Notes under the pieces: generated by a model
The model's database searches: none
Told to the model about the DNA's origin: nothing
Seen by the model: only the letters and a program-made list of their open reading frames with translations
Program-made: the position numbers and the translations under genes
Shown: positions 19,177 through 27,127 of the stretch, piece by piece
Numbering within the stretch: the stretch's first letter is position 1
Layout of the letters: each line of letters begins with the position of its first letter
Origin: JAHBVY01 sp964415255
Lineage (GTDB): Bacteria > Myxococcota_A > Polyangia > Polyangiales > Polyangiaceae
Length of the DNA: 64,000 nt
Assembly: GCA_964415255.1 (NCBI GenBank)
Contig: CAYQAC010000003.1
Coordinates: forward strand, 35,337-99,336
Reading direction: 5' to 3'

Positions 19177-20235
19177 CTACGCGTCCTCGCGGCGCACGCC
19201 CTCAAGCGCCAACACGAAGTCGGCGCCGAAGGCGCGTGACGGGGTCTGGAAGCCTGGTGAGGCCTCGCCGCGCAGCACCCGCTCGGCGACCTTCAGGGCG
19301 GCGTCCGCCGTGAGGGTGTAGCCCTCGGGGGCGGTGAGGCGACTCACGCGGCGCTCGCCGGCGGCGTTCACCACCTCGCCGTAGAGCCAGCTCTTGCCGC
19401 GCGCGCGTTGGGCGTCACTGGGCCCCGCGGGGCCGCGCGCGACGCGCGCGAGCAGCTGTGACTGCACCCAGGGTGAGCCGAGCAGCCGCTTGGCGCGTGA
19501 GCCGGCGCGCATCGCGAGCGCCGCCGTCTTCGGCGCGCGGGTGTACACCTCGATGTCGGGGATCTGAGTGCTGTGGAAGGCGGTGGAGACGTCCCCCCAC
19601 GGGATGGCCACCGTATGATGACAGCCACCCTCACCAAAATCGATTTCCCGCGTGAGTTTTCCTAGCGGCACCGGCACCAAGCGTCCCCCACGGCGCACCC
19701 ACCCGCTGCCGCCCAGGTTCCTCACCATGGTGGTGGCGGTGCCGCGCGAAGGGCGACCCGTGGAGGTGAAGGCGAGGATGAGCTTGGTGGCGTCGGGCAG
19801 GCGCTCCTTGAGGTGCGCGGCCAAGCAATCTGAGGGGACCACGTCGAACCCCACGCCAGGCAGCACCACCACACCGGCCTCAAGCGCCTGTGCGTGGCGC
19901 CGCGAAGCCGCCTCGAACACCTCGAGCTCCCCGGTGATGTCCAAGTAGTGCGCGCCCACCTGCGTGCACGCACGCGCCATCGGCGCGAAGGTGTCGATGA
20001 ACGGCCCAGCGCAGTTCAGGACCACGCTGATCCCCTCAAGCCCCTGGCGGAGCGCCGCTGGATCATCCAGCGCTAGCTCACGCGCCTCGAAGCCGAGGCG
20101 CCGCGCGTCCGCCTCGAAGCTCGAGCGCCTGCGCCCCGCCAGCACAAGCTCCATCCCTCGTTCGCGCGCCAGCTCGGCGATGAGCTTCGCCGTGTAGCCG
20201 CTCGCGCCGTAGACCATCAAGCCTTGCCTACTCAT
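19177..20235 (-). CDS. Saccharopine-dehydrogenase-like NAD(P)-binding oxidoreductase
   Basis: A 352-aa cytoplasmic oxidoreductase. The N-terminal Rossmann fold begins LMVYGASGYTAKLIAELA (GASGYTG-type dinucleotide motif), with an LAGRRR motif after strand 2 and LNCAGPFIDTFAPMARAC, then HYLDITGELEVFE and GVGFDVVPSDCLAAHLKE. These are hallmarks of the saccharopine dehydrogenase/trans-acting enoyl reductase family rather than of lysine-pathway enzymes. The C-terminal half includes TREIDFGEGG and a late EGYTLTADAALKVAERVL helix. The substrate is unknown; relatives include lipid-associated enoyl reductases. It stands alone, flanked by non-coding DNA. Confidence 0.85.
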   Translation of the reverse strand: MSRQGLMVYGASGYTAKLIAELARERGMELVLAGRRRSSFEADARRLGFEARELALDDPAALRQGLEGISVVLNCAGPFIDTFAPMARACTQVGAHYLDITGELEVFEAASRRHAQALEAGVVVLPGVGFDVVPSDCLAAHLKERLPDATKLILAFTSTGRPSRGTATTMVRNLGGSGWVRRGGRLVPVPLGKLTREIDFGEGGCHHTVAIPWGDVSTAFHSTQIPDIEVYTRAPKTAALAMRAGSRAKRLLGSPWVQSQLLARVARGPAGPSDAQRARGKSWLYGEVVNAAGERRVSRLTAPEGYTLTADAALKVAERVLRGEASPGFQTPSRAFGADFVLALEGVRREDA

Positions 20236-20496
20236 GAAGGCAGCTCAAGCGCTGGTGGCGCCAGACGTCAAGCCAAGAACAACGGCCCTCATCGCTCGGT
20301 GGCTTGCCCGCGCTTCGGACGTCAAGCCATCAAGAACAGGGGGCCGTCTCCGGGATGATCGTTCGGGGGGGGTTGGTTGCTCCACACGTCATTTCGCGTC
20401 GCCGCAGTCGCCGGGAGCACCACCGGTGCGCGCTGCTCGACGGTCGCTGAGCAGCGCGCGGTGTGCCTTGATATTGTTAGCTTAGATGACCTACTA

Positions 20497-21222
20497 CTAG
20501 TCTGAGCAGTCGATGCAGGCATCGCTTGAGCACTGAAACAGCGGGCCGATGTTCTGGGCGCCGTTCGGGTTCTGCGACATGCACCCGCTGTAGCAAGTGT
20601 CGTCCCCTGGGGCGCAGGCGAGCATGCAGCTTAGCAGCCCGTTGCACGCGGTGTCCGCTCGGCAGGCGGCGCTCTCCGCGCCGCAACAACCGTTCGGCTG
20701 CATTGCCCCGTTGATGCAGGCGTTGCAGTCAACTCCTAGACCGCCATTGCAGGAGCCGCCCGACCCGCCTGAGCCGCCTGAGGCCCCTGAGCCGCCTGAG
20801 CCGCCTGAGGCCCCTGAGCCGCCTGAGCCGCCCTGACCAGGCGCTGGATCGCAGCGCTTGAAGGCGGCGACCAGCTCCGCGCACCGGGCGTCATCCACCT
20901 CAAGCGTGCCGACGGAGATCGTCAGGGTATCGAACCCATCGCCGTCCCCGCTGGCGGTCGCCACGCCAGGCGCCGTGCACGAGAACGCGAGGCCTGTCAG
21001 GCACTGCAGCATCGGATCTGCGCGGTGGGCGCAGGAGTCGCGCGCTGTGGGGCACTCTTGGTTGCAGCCCTCAAGCACGCCCTCACAGCGATCGCCCTGC
21101 GCGAAGGCCCCGCAAAATGAGCCGCAGGGGTTGCCCGAGCCACCGCCGCCGCCGCTGCTGCACGCGCCGAGCGCGACGAAGGAGAAGATCGTGAGCCCTG
21201 CGTTAAGCCAGTGTTTCAACAT
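20497..21222 (-). CDS. Gly/Ser-linker lipoprotein with Cys-rich domains
   Basis: A 241-aa predicted lipoprotein: MLKHWLNAGLTIFSFVALGAC gives lipobox ALGAC (Cys21), followed by a short Gly/Ser tract. A first Cys-rich domain (~31-128; CGSFCGAFAQGDRCEGVLEGC, CPTARDSCAH) leads to a GGSGGSGASGG linker (~132-155). A second Cys-rich domain (~158-240) carries VDCNACINGAMQPNGCCGAESAAC and CAPGDDTCYSGC, a spacing seen repeatedly in Polyangiales surface lipoproteins. No enzymatic motif. The ~260-bp stretch upstream of 20496 holds a near-duplicate GACGTCAAGCCA at 20266 and 20318 and no gene. Confidence 0.8.
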   Translation of the reverse strand: MLKHWLNAGLTIFSFVALGACSSGGGGGSGNPCGSFCGAFAQGDRCEGVLEGCNQECPTARDSCAHRADPMLQCLTGLAFSCTAPGVATASGDGDGFDTLTISVGTLEVDDARCAELVAAFKRCDPAPGQGGSGGSGASGGSGGSGASGGSGGSGGSCNGGLGVDCNACINGAMQPNGCCGAESAACRADTACNGLLSCMLACAPGDDTCYSGCMSQNPNGAQNIGPLFQCSSDACIDCSD

Positions 21223-21321
21223 GGGCCGAGCATAGCCCGAAGCGGCAGGGCGTCACCAGGAGCAGCAGCCTCAAGGTTTGATCATGGTCAGGTGGTGGCC
21301 CAAGCGCTGAGAACCAAGGCC

Positions 21322-21693
21322 TCAGTTGGGGGGGAGCAGCCGGAAGTACCATGAGCGCTCATGGCCGCAGGTGGGGCACCGCGTCTCGGCGCGGCGCAGC
21401 CGCGCGCCGTCCATCACGAGCACGCTGTGATCCACCAAGCGCACCGCGGCGCCGCAGACTTGACAGGGGTGCCCCAGCGCGTGCGCCTCCACCACCGCGG
21501 GCGTCGCGATGTCCAACGCGCGCTCTGGGGAGCCCCCGGCGGTCAGCTCCGTGAGCGATCTCGCCTGCTCTGCGAGACGCGCAGGTGCGCTGGCCGCACG
21601 ACGCGCACGCCGAGCCCGAGAGGCCGCGCGCCAGAGCTCACGCGCCAGCAGCGCGAACAAGCTCACCAGAGCAAACAGCAGGAACCAGAGCAT
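21322..21693 (-). CDS. Small membrane-anchored zinc-ribbon protein
   Basis: A 123-aa protein: one N-terminal TM segment (MLWFLLFALVSLFALLA), a basic Arg/Ala-rich helix (~20-50), and a C-terminal zinc-ribbon-like module with two CxxC pairs (HPCQVCGAAV and TRCPTCGHERSWYF). The two pairs are about 35 residues apart, enough for one metal site. Function is not recognised; the layout suggests a cytoplasmic or periplasmic metal-binding domain tethered to the inner membrane. It is transcribed on its own. Confidence 0.6.
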   Translation of the reverse strand: MLWFLLFALVSLFALLARELWRAASRARRARRAASAPARLAEQARSLTELTAGGSPERALDIATPAVVEAHALGHPCQVCGAAVRLVDHSVLVMDGARLRRAETRCPTCGHERSWYFRLLPPN

Positions 21694-21950
21694 GAGGTGG
21701 GTCGGGCGCTCCGCGCACAGGTGTGACGCGTTGTTTACAGCCTCTGGTGCCGCGCTGGGTGAGGGAAGCGAGCTGCCTTCAACGTCGCGCCGTGGCTGAG
21801 CGGCTCATCTCCGGCACTTTGCGTGGCTTTCCATGAGCGTGCGGCGTCGCTGGCACGCCAGCTGCTACAGATCGCGCCATGCGCCGGAACCCCCCTCGCC
21901 TGAGTCCAGCGCCTCGCTCCAGCACCCGACGGCCCGCGACAGATCACGCC

Positions 21951-22457
21951 ATGCACCGGGGCGCCTCTCCCTCGCGCCCCCTGAACACCTGGCTGGCGGT
22001 GGCGGTTTGGTGTGGGAGCCTGACGATGGCTTGCGCCAGCGGTCCGCCGCTCATCGCCGAGCCGCGGCCGCCCAGCTGTGAAGATGAGTGCATCCTGGAC
22101 GGCCCCGGTGAGCTGGCCGAGTGCCTCCGCAGCTGCGGAGGAGGCGACTTCACGGCGAGCCTTGGCTGTCAGGAGAATGACCACCGGGACGTGTGCTACC
22201 CGCCCTCGCCAGAGGAGCCAGAGTCAGGGGGCGGCTTCATCTCGGGGCTGTTTGACCTGATCGGCGCGGTGGCGGACGCCGCGACCAAGAGCGACAGCGA
22301 CGACGGTGACTACGAGGAGGAGGAGCCGGCCGATCAGTCAGCCAAGCTGACACCAGTCAAGGCGCCGTCCGTCGACCGCACGCCAGCGAAGCCAGCCAAG
22401 CCAGCCAAGCCACGCGACGCCACGCCCAGTCGCACCCCGGCGAAGCCGAAGCGCTGA
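21951..22457 (+). CDS. Small lipoprotein with Lys/Pro/Ala tail
   Basis: About 168 aa from ATG 21951, chosen because it places a hydrophobic core (WLAVAVWCGSLTMAC) close to the N-terminus with lipobox LTMAC; an upstream ATG at 21879 only adds Arg/Pro-rich sequence. A short Cys-rich segment follows (CEDECILDGPGELAECLRSCGGG), then an acidic stretch (DSDDGDYEEEE), then a Lys/Pro/Ala tail (AKPAKPAKP). A dispersed palindrome (GTCAGCCAAGCTGAC, 22337-22351) is read in frame as QSAKLT at the start of that tail. The stop codon lies inside a 23-bp tandem repeat array. Function unknown. Confidence 0.6.
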   Translation: MHRGASPSRPLNTWLAVAVWCGSLTMACASGPPLIAEPRPPSCEDECILDGPGELAECLRSCGGGDFTASLGCQENDHRDVCYPPSPEEPESGGGFISGLFDLIGAVADAATKSDSDDGDYEEEEPADQSAKLTPVKAPSVDRTPAKPAKPAKPRDATPSRTPAKPKR

Positions 22458-22556
22458 GGCTCCCTGAACGGCGCGGTGAGGCTCCCCTGAACGGCGCGGT
22501 GAGGCTCCCCTGAACGGCGCAGTGAGGCTCCCCTGAACGGCGCAGTGAGGCGCTCC
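22455..22556 (+). repeat. 23-bp tandem repeat starting at a stop codon
   Basis: Four to five copies of TGAGGCTCCCCTGAACGGCGC(A/G)G begin at 22455, 22477, 22500, 22523 and 22546 (spacings 22, 23, 23, 23; the last copy is partial). The first TGA is the stop codon of the preceding lipoprotein. This fills the gap to the convergent Sel1-repeat gene. Confidence 0.85.
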
Positions 22557-22571
22557 AGGCAGGATAGCTGA

Positions 22572-23720
22572 CTACTTATTGCCGACGTGCTTGCGGATCA
22601 GGCGGCAGCCCCAGTCTGAGCCCTTGGCGCAGGCGTCTTGCATCATCTCGTGGCCGCGGGCGGTGTCTTGGGCGACACCGCGGCCGGTGTAGAGCAGCCC
22701 GCCGAGGCCGCCACAGGCGCCGGGGTGGTGTGCGTCGCAGCCGCGGCGGTAGAGCTCCGCGGCCCACTCAGGGCGCTCTTCGGTGATGACGCCGCGGTCG
22801 TACACCAGCGCCAGGTTGTAGCAGGCGCTGGGGAAGCCGCCGGAGCAGGCCATGCCGTAGTGCAGGATGGCCTTGGCGTGGCGCGCGGCGTCGCTCGTGG
22901 GCGCGCCGGCTTCGCCGGGTGCGCCGGCGTCGCCGCTCGGGGCCTGGCCGCTCGGAGCCTCGCCGCCTGCGCCGGCCTCTTCCAGAGTTCCTGCGTTGAA
23001 ACACCCAGCGGCGTTGCCGAGCTCACAGGCCTTCAAGAAGGCGCTGAGCGCGGCGGCGTCGCTCTTCTCGGCGCCCTCGCCGCGGTGGTGCGCGGCGCCG
23101 ACACGGAGGCAGCCCTCCGCTTGCTTGGCCTCACAGGCCTTGGTGTAGATGGCGTAGGCGGCGGCTTGGTCAGCGGGCTTCCCGGTGCCATCGCCGCTCG
23201 CGAGGGCGGCGCCCGCCAGCACGCAGGCTGAGCTGTTGCCCAGCCGGCAGGCGTGATCGCGCAGGCGATAGGCCTGCTCGTGATTCACCTCGCCGGCCTC
23301 CCCGGTGGAGTAGAGGACGGCGAGCTTCGCGCAGGCGGCGCCGCGGCCCTGGCGCTCAGCCTCCGGTGGTAGCGCCGCCGTGAGGGCGCCGCAGGCGGCT
23401 TCCAGGGAGGCGGCGTCGCCAGGCGGCGCGCTTGGCTCGGGAGCGGCGCTGGGGAGCGGCGGCAAGCTGAGGGGAGCGGCGCTCGTCGCGGGGGCTTCGG
23501 GCGCGCTGGCGGAGGCGCTGGAAGTAGATCGAGAGGCTGACTGTGTGCCCTGGTCGCAGCCGGTGAGGCCGAGGGCAGCGAGCGCGATGACGGTCAGGGC
23601 GACTGCTGAGCGCGCGTAGCTGGGCGGCGCGGTGCTCGAGCGCAGCGCCGTAGAGAGGGCGCATGGTGGGGGCGATGGGTGGGGGCGACCGGCTGGTCGC
23701 CCATACATGAAGCGCATCAC
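22572..23720 (-). CDS. Sel1-repeat lipoprotein
   Basis: A 382-aa predicted lipoprotein: hydrophobic core AVALTVIALAALGLTGC with lipobox LTGC (Cys54). The long n-region suggests the true start is later than the ATG used, but no better in-frame start is visible. After a Ser/Ala/Pro-rich linker come Sel1/TPR-like units with paired cysteines, e.g. YRLRDHACRLGNSSACVLAG, YTKACEAKQAEGCLRVGAA, FLKACELGNAAGCFNAG and YRRGCDAHHPGACGGLGGLL. Between two units there is an Ala/Gly/Pro insertion (~240-275). Sel1 solenoids mediate protein-protein contacts in signalling and envelope assembly (family knowledge). Location: outer membrane or periplasm. Confidence 0.85.
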   Translation of the reverse strand: MMRFMYGRPAGRPHPSPPPCALSTALRSSTAPPSYARSAVALTVIALAALGLTGCDQGTQSASRSTSSASASAPEAPATSAAPLSLPPLPSAAPEPSAPPGDAASLEAACGALTAALPPEAERQGRGAACAKLAVLYSTGEAGEVNHEQAYRLRDHACRLGNSSACVLAGAALASGDGTGKPADQAAAYAIYTKACEAKQAEGCLRVGAAHHRGEGAEKSDAAALSAFLKACELGNAAGCFNAGTLEEAGAGGEAPSGQAPSGDAGAPGEAGAPTSDAARHAKAILHYGMACSGGFPSACYNLALVYDRGVITEERPEWAAELYRRGCDAHHPGACGGLGGLLYTGRGVAQDTARGHEMMQDACAKGSDWGCRLIRKHVGNK

Positions 23721-23894
23721 GTGCCTTATACCCTGGTGCGGTGCCGTCCAACCGGCTCTTCAACCCCTTGCTTAGGATTGAGGTGCTCTCCAAGACCGCA
23801 TGGATCCTCCAGTAAGGTCTGGGACCGTGCCCCCAGTGCGCCACGATGCATGAACAACGCGGTCAGAGACGTTCATGGCGCATCAGGAGGGAGT

Positions 23895-23913
23895 GAACCC
23901 CCAAAACCCCGAA
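23895..23913 (-). repeat. G-rich dispersed repeat copy (GAACCCCCAAAACCCCGAA)
   Basis: It lies in the ~217-bp gap between the Sel1 gene's 5' end and the 3' end of the metallophosphoesterase gene. A partial relative (CGGTGCCGTCCAACC) lies at 23739-23753 in the same gap. Confidence 0.55.
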
Positions 23914-23937
23914 CTGAAACCGCGCAGGCGGCGTGAT

Positions 23938-25104
23938 TCACGTGGCGAGCCGCTCGGCGCCGCGCAGGCGGAGGTAGCTCTCGCCGAGGCGCGGGCCGAA
24001 GGCGAAGGAGCCGGAGTTGAGGTAGCCGGGGGCGGCGTCTTCGTGGTGGGTGTGGCCGAAGACGACCAGCTCGGAGTTGGTGGCGCGTTGCACGTCGGCG
24101 GCGGCGGCTCGCAGGCGCGCGCGGGGGCCATCGTGATAGCGGCTGCCTTGGCGCAGGACGGACTGCGCGAGGTACGCCGTGGCCACGCCGGCGAGGCCGA
24201 GCGCGGCGCTGCGGCTCAAGGGGAGCAATAGGGCGGCTCCCAGACCACCTAGCACCACCGAGAGCACGCGATCGAAGTAGAGGCGCATGAAGGTGCGGGT
24301 GAAATCGTGGTGCGTCGGCGGCGGCGCCTGGCGGAGCAGCTCCTCGATGAGCGCATGATCGAGCCCAGCGCGCTCGGCGAACGCCAGCAGGCGCTCCGCG
24401 CCCAGGTCACGCTCGCGGCGCATCTGCTGGGCACCGGGCGCGCTCGATCGCGCCTCGAGCGTCAGGCTAATCGCCGCGTGGAAATACTGATAGATGACGC
24501 GCGGCGCCCTCCCGCGGTACTGACGGAGCGCGTCGAGCAGGCCCTTGAGCGGGGTGGTCTGATGCGCGTGGGCGAAGTACGTCGCGCCGCTCGGCACCAG
24601 GAAGCGCCGCGTGAGCGCGATGCCGAGCGGCTCGGTGCCGGGCTGCCAGCTGACGAGCGGGTGCGTGGGCGCGTTGTCTGGATCGTACAGGTGACCATGC
24701 TCGATGTGCACGGCGCCGCGCTGGATGAACCACGGGTGCACGTCGAGAGGCGCGTCCTTCGTGAGCGAGAGCGCGCTGAGCAGCGCCTCGCGGCTCGCGG
24801 GGCTCAGCAGCTCGGCGTCGTGATTGCCGACCACCAGGCTGACCTGATTGCCCGCTGACAGGTGCGCGCGGAGCGCCTGAGGAAGCTCGTCAGTGCGCGT
24901 GATCAGATCATGAATCAGGCCCGCGACGGGCTCGCCGCGGGGCGCCAGCGAGAGATCGAAGATGTCGCCGTTCAGCACCAGCTCGTGACCCGGGTGGCGC
25001 GCGACCAAGCGGGCGAGCGCCTCGTCCACGCGCTTCGGCGTGTGCGGCCCCAGGTGGACGTCGCTCGCCACCAGCAGCAAGGGTGGGCTCCCCGCGCGCG
25101 TCAT
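23938..25104 (-). CDS. Calcineurin-like metallophosphoesterase with membrane hairpin
   Basis: About 388 aa from ATG 25104 (ATG 25122 adds six residues). All dimetal-site motifs are present: ASDVHLG (D-x-H), LNGDIFDL (G-D), VVGNHDAEL (G-N-H-D), a histidine in HIEHGHLYDP and a late VVFGHTHHED. The core resembles UDP-diacylglucosamine pyrophosphatase-type enzymes, but a long insertion (~170-340) carries two hydrophobic stretches (VLSVVLGGLGAALLLPL, AALGLAGVATAYLAQSVL), so it is probably membrane-associated. Substrate unknown, perhaps a lipid-linked phosphate. It diverges from the radical SAM gene across ~170 bp, so the two could share regulation. Confidence 0.85.
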   Translation of the reverse strand: MTRAGSPPLLLVASDVHLGPHTPKRVDEALARLVARHPGHELVLNGDIFDLSLAPRGEPVAGLIHDLITRTDELPQALRAHLSAGNQVSLVVGNHDAELLSPASREALLSALSLTKDAPLDVHPWFIQRGAVHIEHGHLYDPDNAPTHPLVSWQPGTEPLGIALTRRFLVPSGATYFAHAHQTTPLKGLLDALRQYRGRAPRVIYQYFHAAISLTLEARSSAPGAQQMRRERDLGAERLLAFAERAGLDHALIEELLRQAPPPTHHDFTRTFMRLYFDRVLSVVLGGLGAALLLPLSRSAALGLAGVATAYLAQSVLRQGSRYHDGPRARLRAAAADVQRATNSELVVFGHTHHEDAAPGYLNSGSFAFGPRLGESYLRLRGAERLAT

Positions 25105-25272
25105 CGCCCGCTGGTATAGCACCCTCGGTTGGGGTAGCAGCTCGCGCGCCGCCGTGTGCGGCGCTCGCTTGGGCCATGCTATTCAGGGACGCTGCTCGCT
25201 GTGCGCGGTACGCGCCGAGAGGAGCCTCGCGCTGGGCTCGCGCCTCGCGAGGTGGCGCACTACCTTACGGCG

Positions 25273-27123
25273 ATGTCTCGCACCACGTTACGGCGCGCGC
25301 TCCGCGGCCTCGAGCAGGGGCTGTGCTGGGCGTCGAAGCTCGCGTTCCCGCTCCACCGCGCCATCGGTGAGCGCTGGCCGGGGCGCCCGGTGACGCCGCG
25401 CTGGGCGCCGGGCCCGCTGATGCGCGGAGAGGAGCGCAGCAAGCCGCCGCTCGGCTGGCCTCGTCAGACAGACTCACTGTGCCCCAGCTGCGTGAAGGAG
25501 GTGCGCGGCGACATCCTGCGCGGCCACCTGCCGCTCTCAGAGCTGGTGCAGGGTCACCATGGTGAAATCCGCGCAGAAATCGTCGAAGAAGCTGGCCGCG
25601 TGCTGATGAAGAAGCAGTGCCCGAAGCACGGCGCCTTCGAGGACGTGATGAGCGTCAGCCCCGCCTTCCTCCAGCGCATCGAGCGGCTGTTCCCAGGGCG
25701 CGACTACCGAGCGCCCAAGACCAAGCTGCGCGATCACGGCACCAGCAGCATCCAGTACGGGCGCGGCGCGGTGTTGACAGTTGATCTCACCAACCGCTGC
25801 AACATGATGTGCGATCCGTGCTTCATGGACGCGAACCAAGTGGGCTATGTGCACGAGCTCAGCTGGGAGGACATCACTGAGATCTTGGACGCCTCGCTCC
25901 GCGTGAAGCCGCGGCGGCAGATGAGCGTGCAGTTCTCCGGCGGGGAGCCCACCCTGAGCCCGCACTTCGTGCGCGCCATCGCCTACGCGCGGCAGGTGGG
26001 CTACTTCTGTGTGCAGGCGGCGAGCAACGGCGTGCGCTTCGCGGAGAGCCCGGAGCTGTGCCGTGAGGCGAAGGCGGCGGGGCTCCGCCTAGTTTACCTT
26101 CAGTTTGATGGCACCAGCAACGAGGCGCACGCACATCGTAAGGTAGGCAACCTATTTGATGTGAAGCGCCGCGCGATAGACAACCTGCACGCGGCGGGCA
26201 TCGACGTGGTGCTGGTGGTGACGGTGGTGCGCGGCGTCAATGACCACCAGGTGGGCCCGGTGGTGCGCTTTGCGATCGAGAACGCCGATAAAATCACGGT
26301 GGTGTCGTTTCAGCCGGTGAGCTTCACGGGGCGTGATGAGGACATCACGGATGAGCGGCGGCAGGCGCAGCGCTACACCCTGAGCCACCTGGCGCAGGAT
26401 CTGAGCGCGCAGCTTGGCGCGACGGAGCCGCTCCGCGATTGGTTCCCGCTGAGCGCGATGAACCCGTTCAGCGACATCGTGGACGTGCTGCTCGGCCCCG
26501 ACACGGACTTTGGCGCGCTCAAATGCGGTTGTCACCCAAACTGCGGGATTGGCACCGTGCTGGTGGTGAACAAGCGCACCAAGGCCTGGGCGCCGGTGTG
26601 CGACTTCATCGACGTGGAGGGGGTGCTAGCCGACTTGCAGCAGGTGGCGGACGCCGGGCGCGGTAAGGCGTACACGATGAGCGGCGTGGCGCTCAGCTTG
26701 GCGCGCCATTTCCGCCCGGAGCGCGCGCCGGAGGGCTATGGGCTGACCGAGTTCATTCGTCAGTGTAGCAGTCAAGCGGGTGCCACGGGGGACGCCGTGG
26801 GCACCACGGAGGGCGACGCCGGCGCCTTCGAGTGGCGTTTCCTGTTCGTGGCGGGCATGTGGTTCCAAGACCTGTTCAATTATGATTTTCGCCGCACGGA
26901 GATGTGCATCATCCCGTACGGGACCCAACAGGGGGAGATCAGCTTCTGCGCCTACAACACCGGCGTGGGTTGGCGGCAAATCATCGAACAGATGCATCAG
27001 ACCGCAAAGCTGGCTGAGTGGTACCGCGAGCACGGGCGGCACCCGGTGTACGCCAAGGGCCAAGACATCGCGCTGCCAGGGACGGCTAAGGGGCGGCGGC
27101 GCCTGGTGGTGCTGGAGGGGTGA
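25273..27123 (+). CDS. Radical SAM protein of the MJ0619 / tetraether-lipid-synthase type
   Basis: A 616-aa protein from ATG 25273 (MSRTTLRRALRG; the earlier ATG 25156 adds poor sequence). The radical SAM cluster motif is CNMMCDPC (Cys 176, 180, 183), with SGGEPTLSP downstream as the SAM-binding GGEP. Extra cysteines fit added metal sites: an N-terminal CPSC (70, 73) plus CPKHG (116), a cluster-like KCGCHPNCGIG (418, 420, 424) with VC at 443, and C-terminal Cys 545 and 559. This N-terminal-knuckle/SAM/auxiliary-cluster pattern matches the archaeal MJ0619 family, whose members include the enzyme that couples lipid tails into tetraethers. Bacterial relatives are linked to membrane-spanning lipids. 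The specific reaction here is inference; a pterin or other methylase is an alternative. Confidence 0.8.
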   Translation: MSRTTLRRALRGLEQGLCWASKLAFPLHRAIGERWPGRPVTPRWAPGPLMRGEERSKPPLGWPRQTDSLCPSCVKEVRGDILRGHLPLSELVQGHHGEIRAEIVEEAGRVLMKKQCPKHGAFEDVMSVSPAFLQRIERLFPGRDYRAPKTKLRDHGTSSIQYGRGAVLTVDLTNRCNMMCDPCFMDANQVGYVHELSWEDITEILDASLRVKPRRQMSVQFSGGEPTLSPHFVRAIAYARQVGYFCVQAASNGVRFAESPELCREAKAAGLRLVYLQFDGTSNEAHAHRKVGNLFDVKRRAIDNLHAAGIDVVLVVTVVRGVNDHQVGPVVRFAIENADKITVVSFQPVSFTGRDEDITDERRQAQRYTLSHLAQDLSAQLGATEPLRDWFPLSAMNPFSDIVDVLLGPDTDFGALKCGCHPNCGIGTVLVVNKRTKAWAPVCDFIDVEGVLADLQQVADAGRGKAYTMSGVALSLARHFRPERAPEGYGLTEFIRQCSSQAGATGDAVGTTEGDAGAFEWRFLFVAGMWFQDLFNYDFRRTEMCIIPYGTQQGEISFCAYNTGVGWRQIIEQMHQTAKLAEWYREHGRHPVYAKGQDIALPGTAKGRRRLVVLEG

Positions 27124-27127
27124 GGCC

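Noticed and set aside
22455..22556. 23-bp array as a CRISPR or origin iteron set
   Set aside because: Units are contiguous without spacers and start at a stop codon; no replication initiator gene or DnaA-box cluster is nearby.
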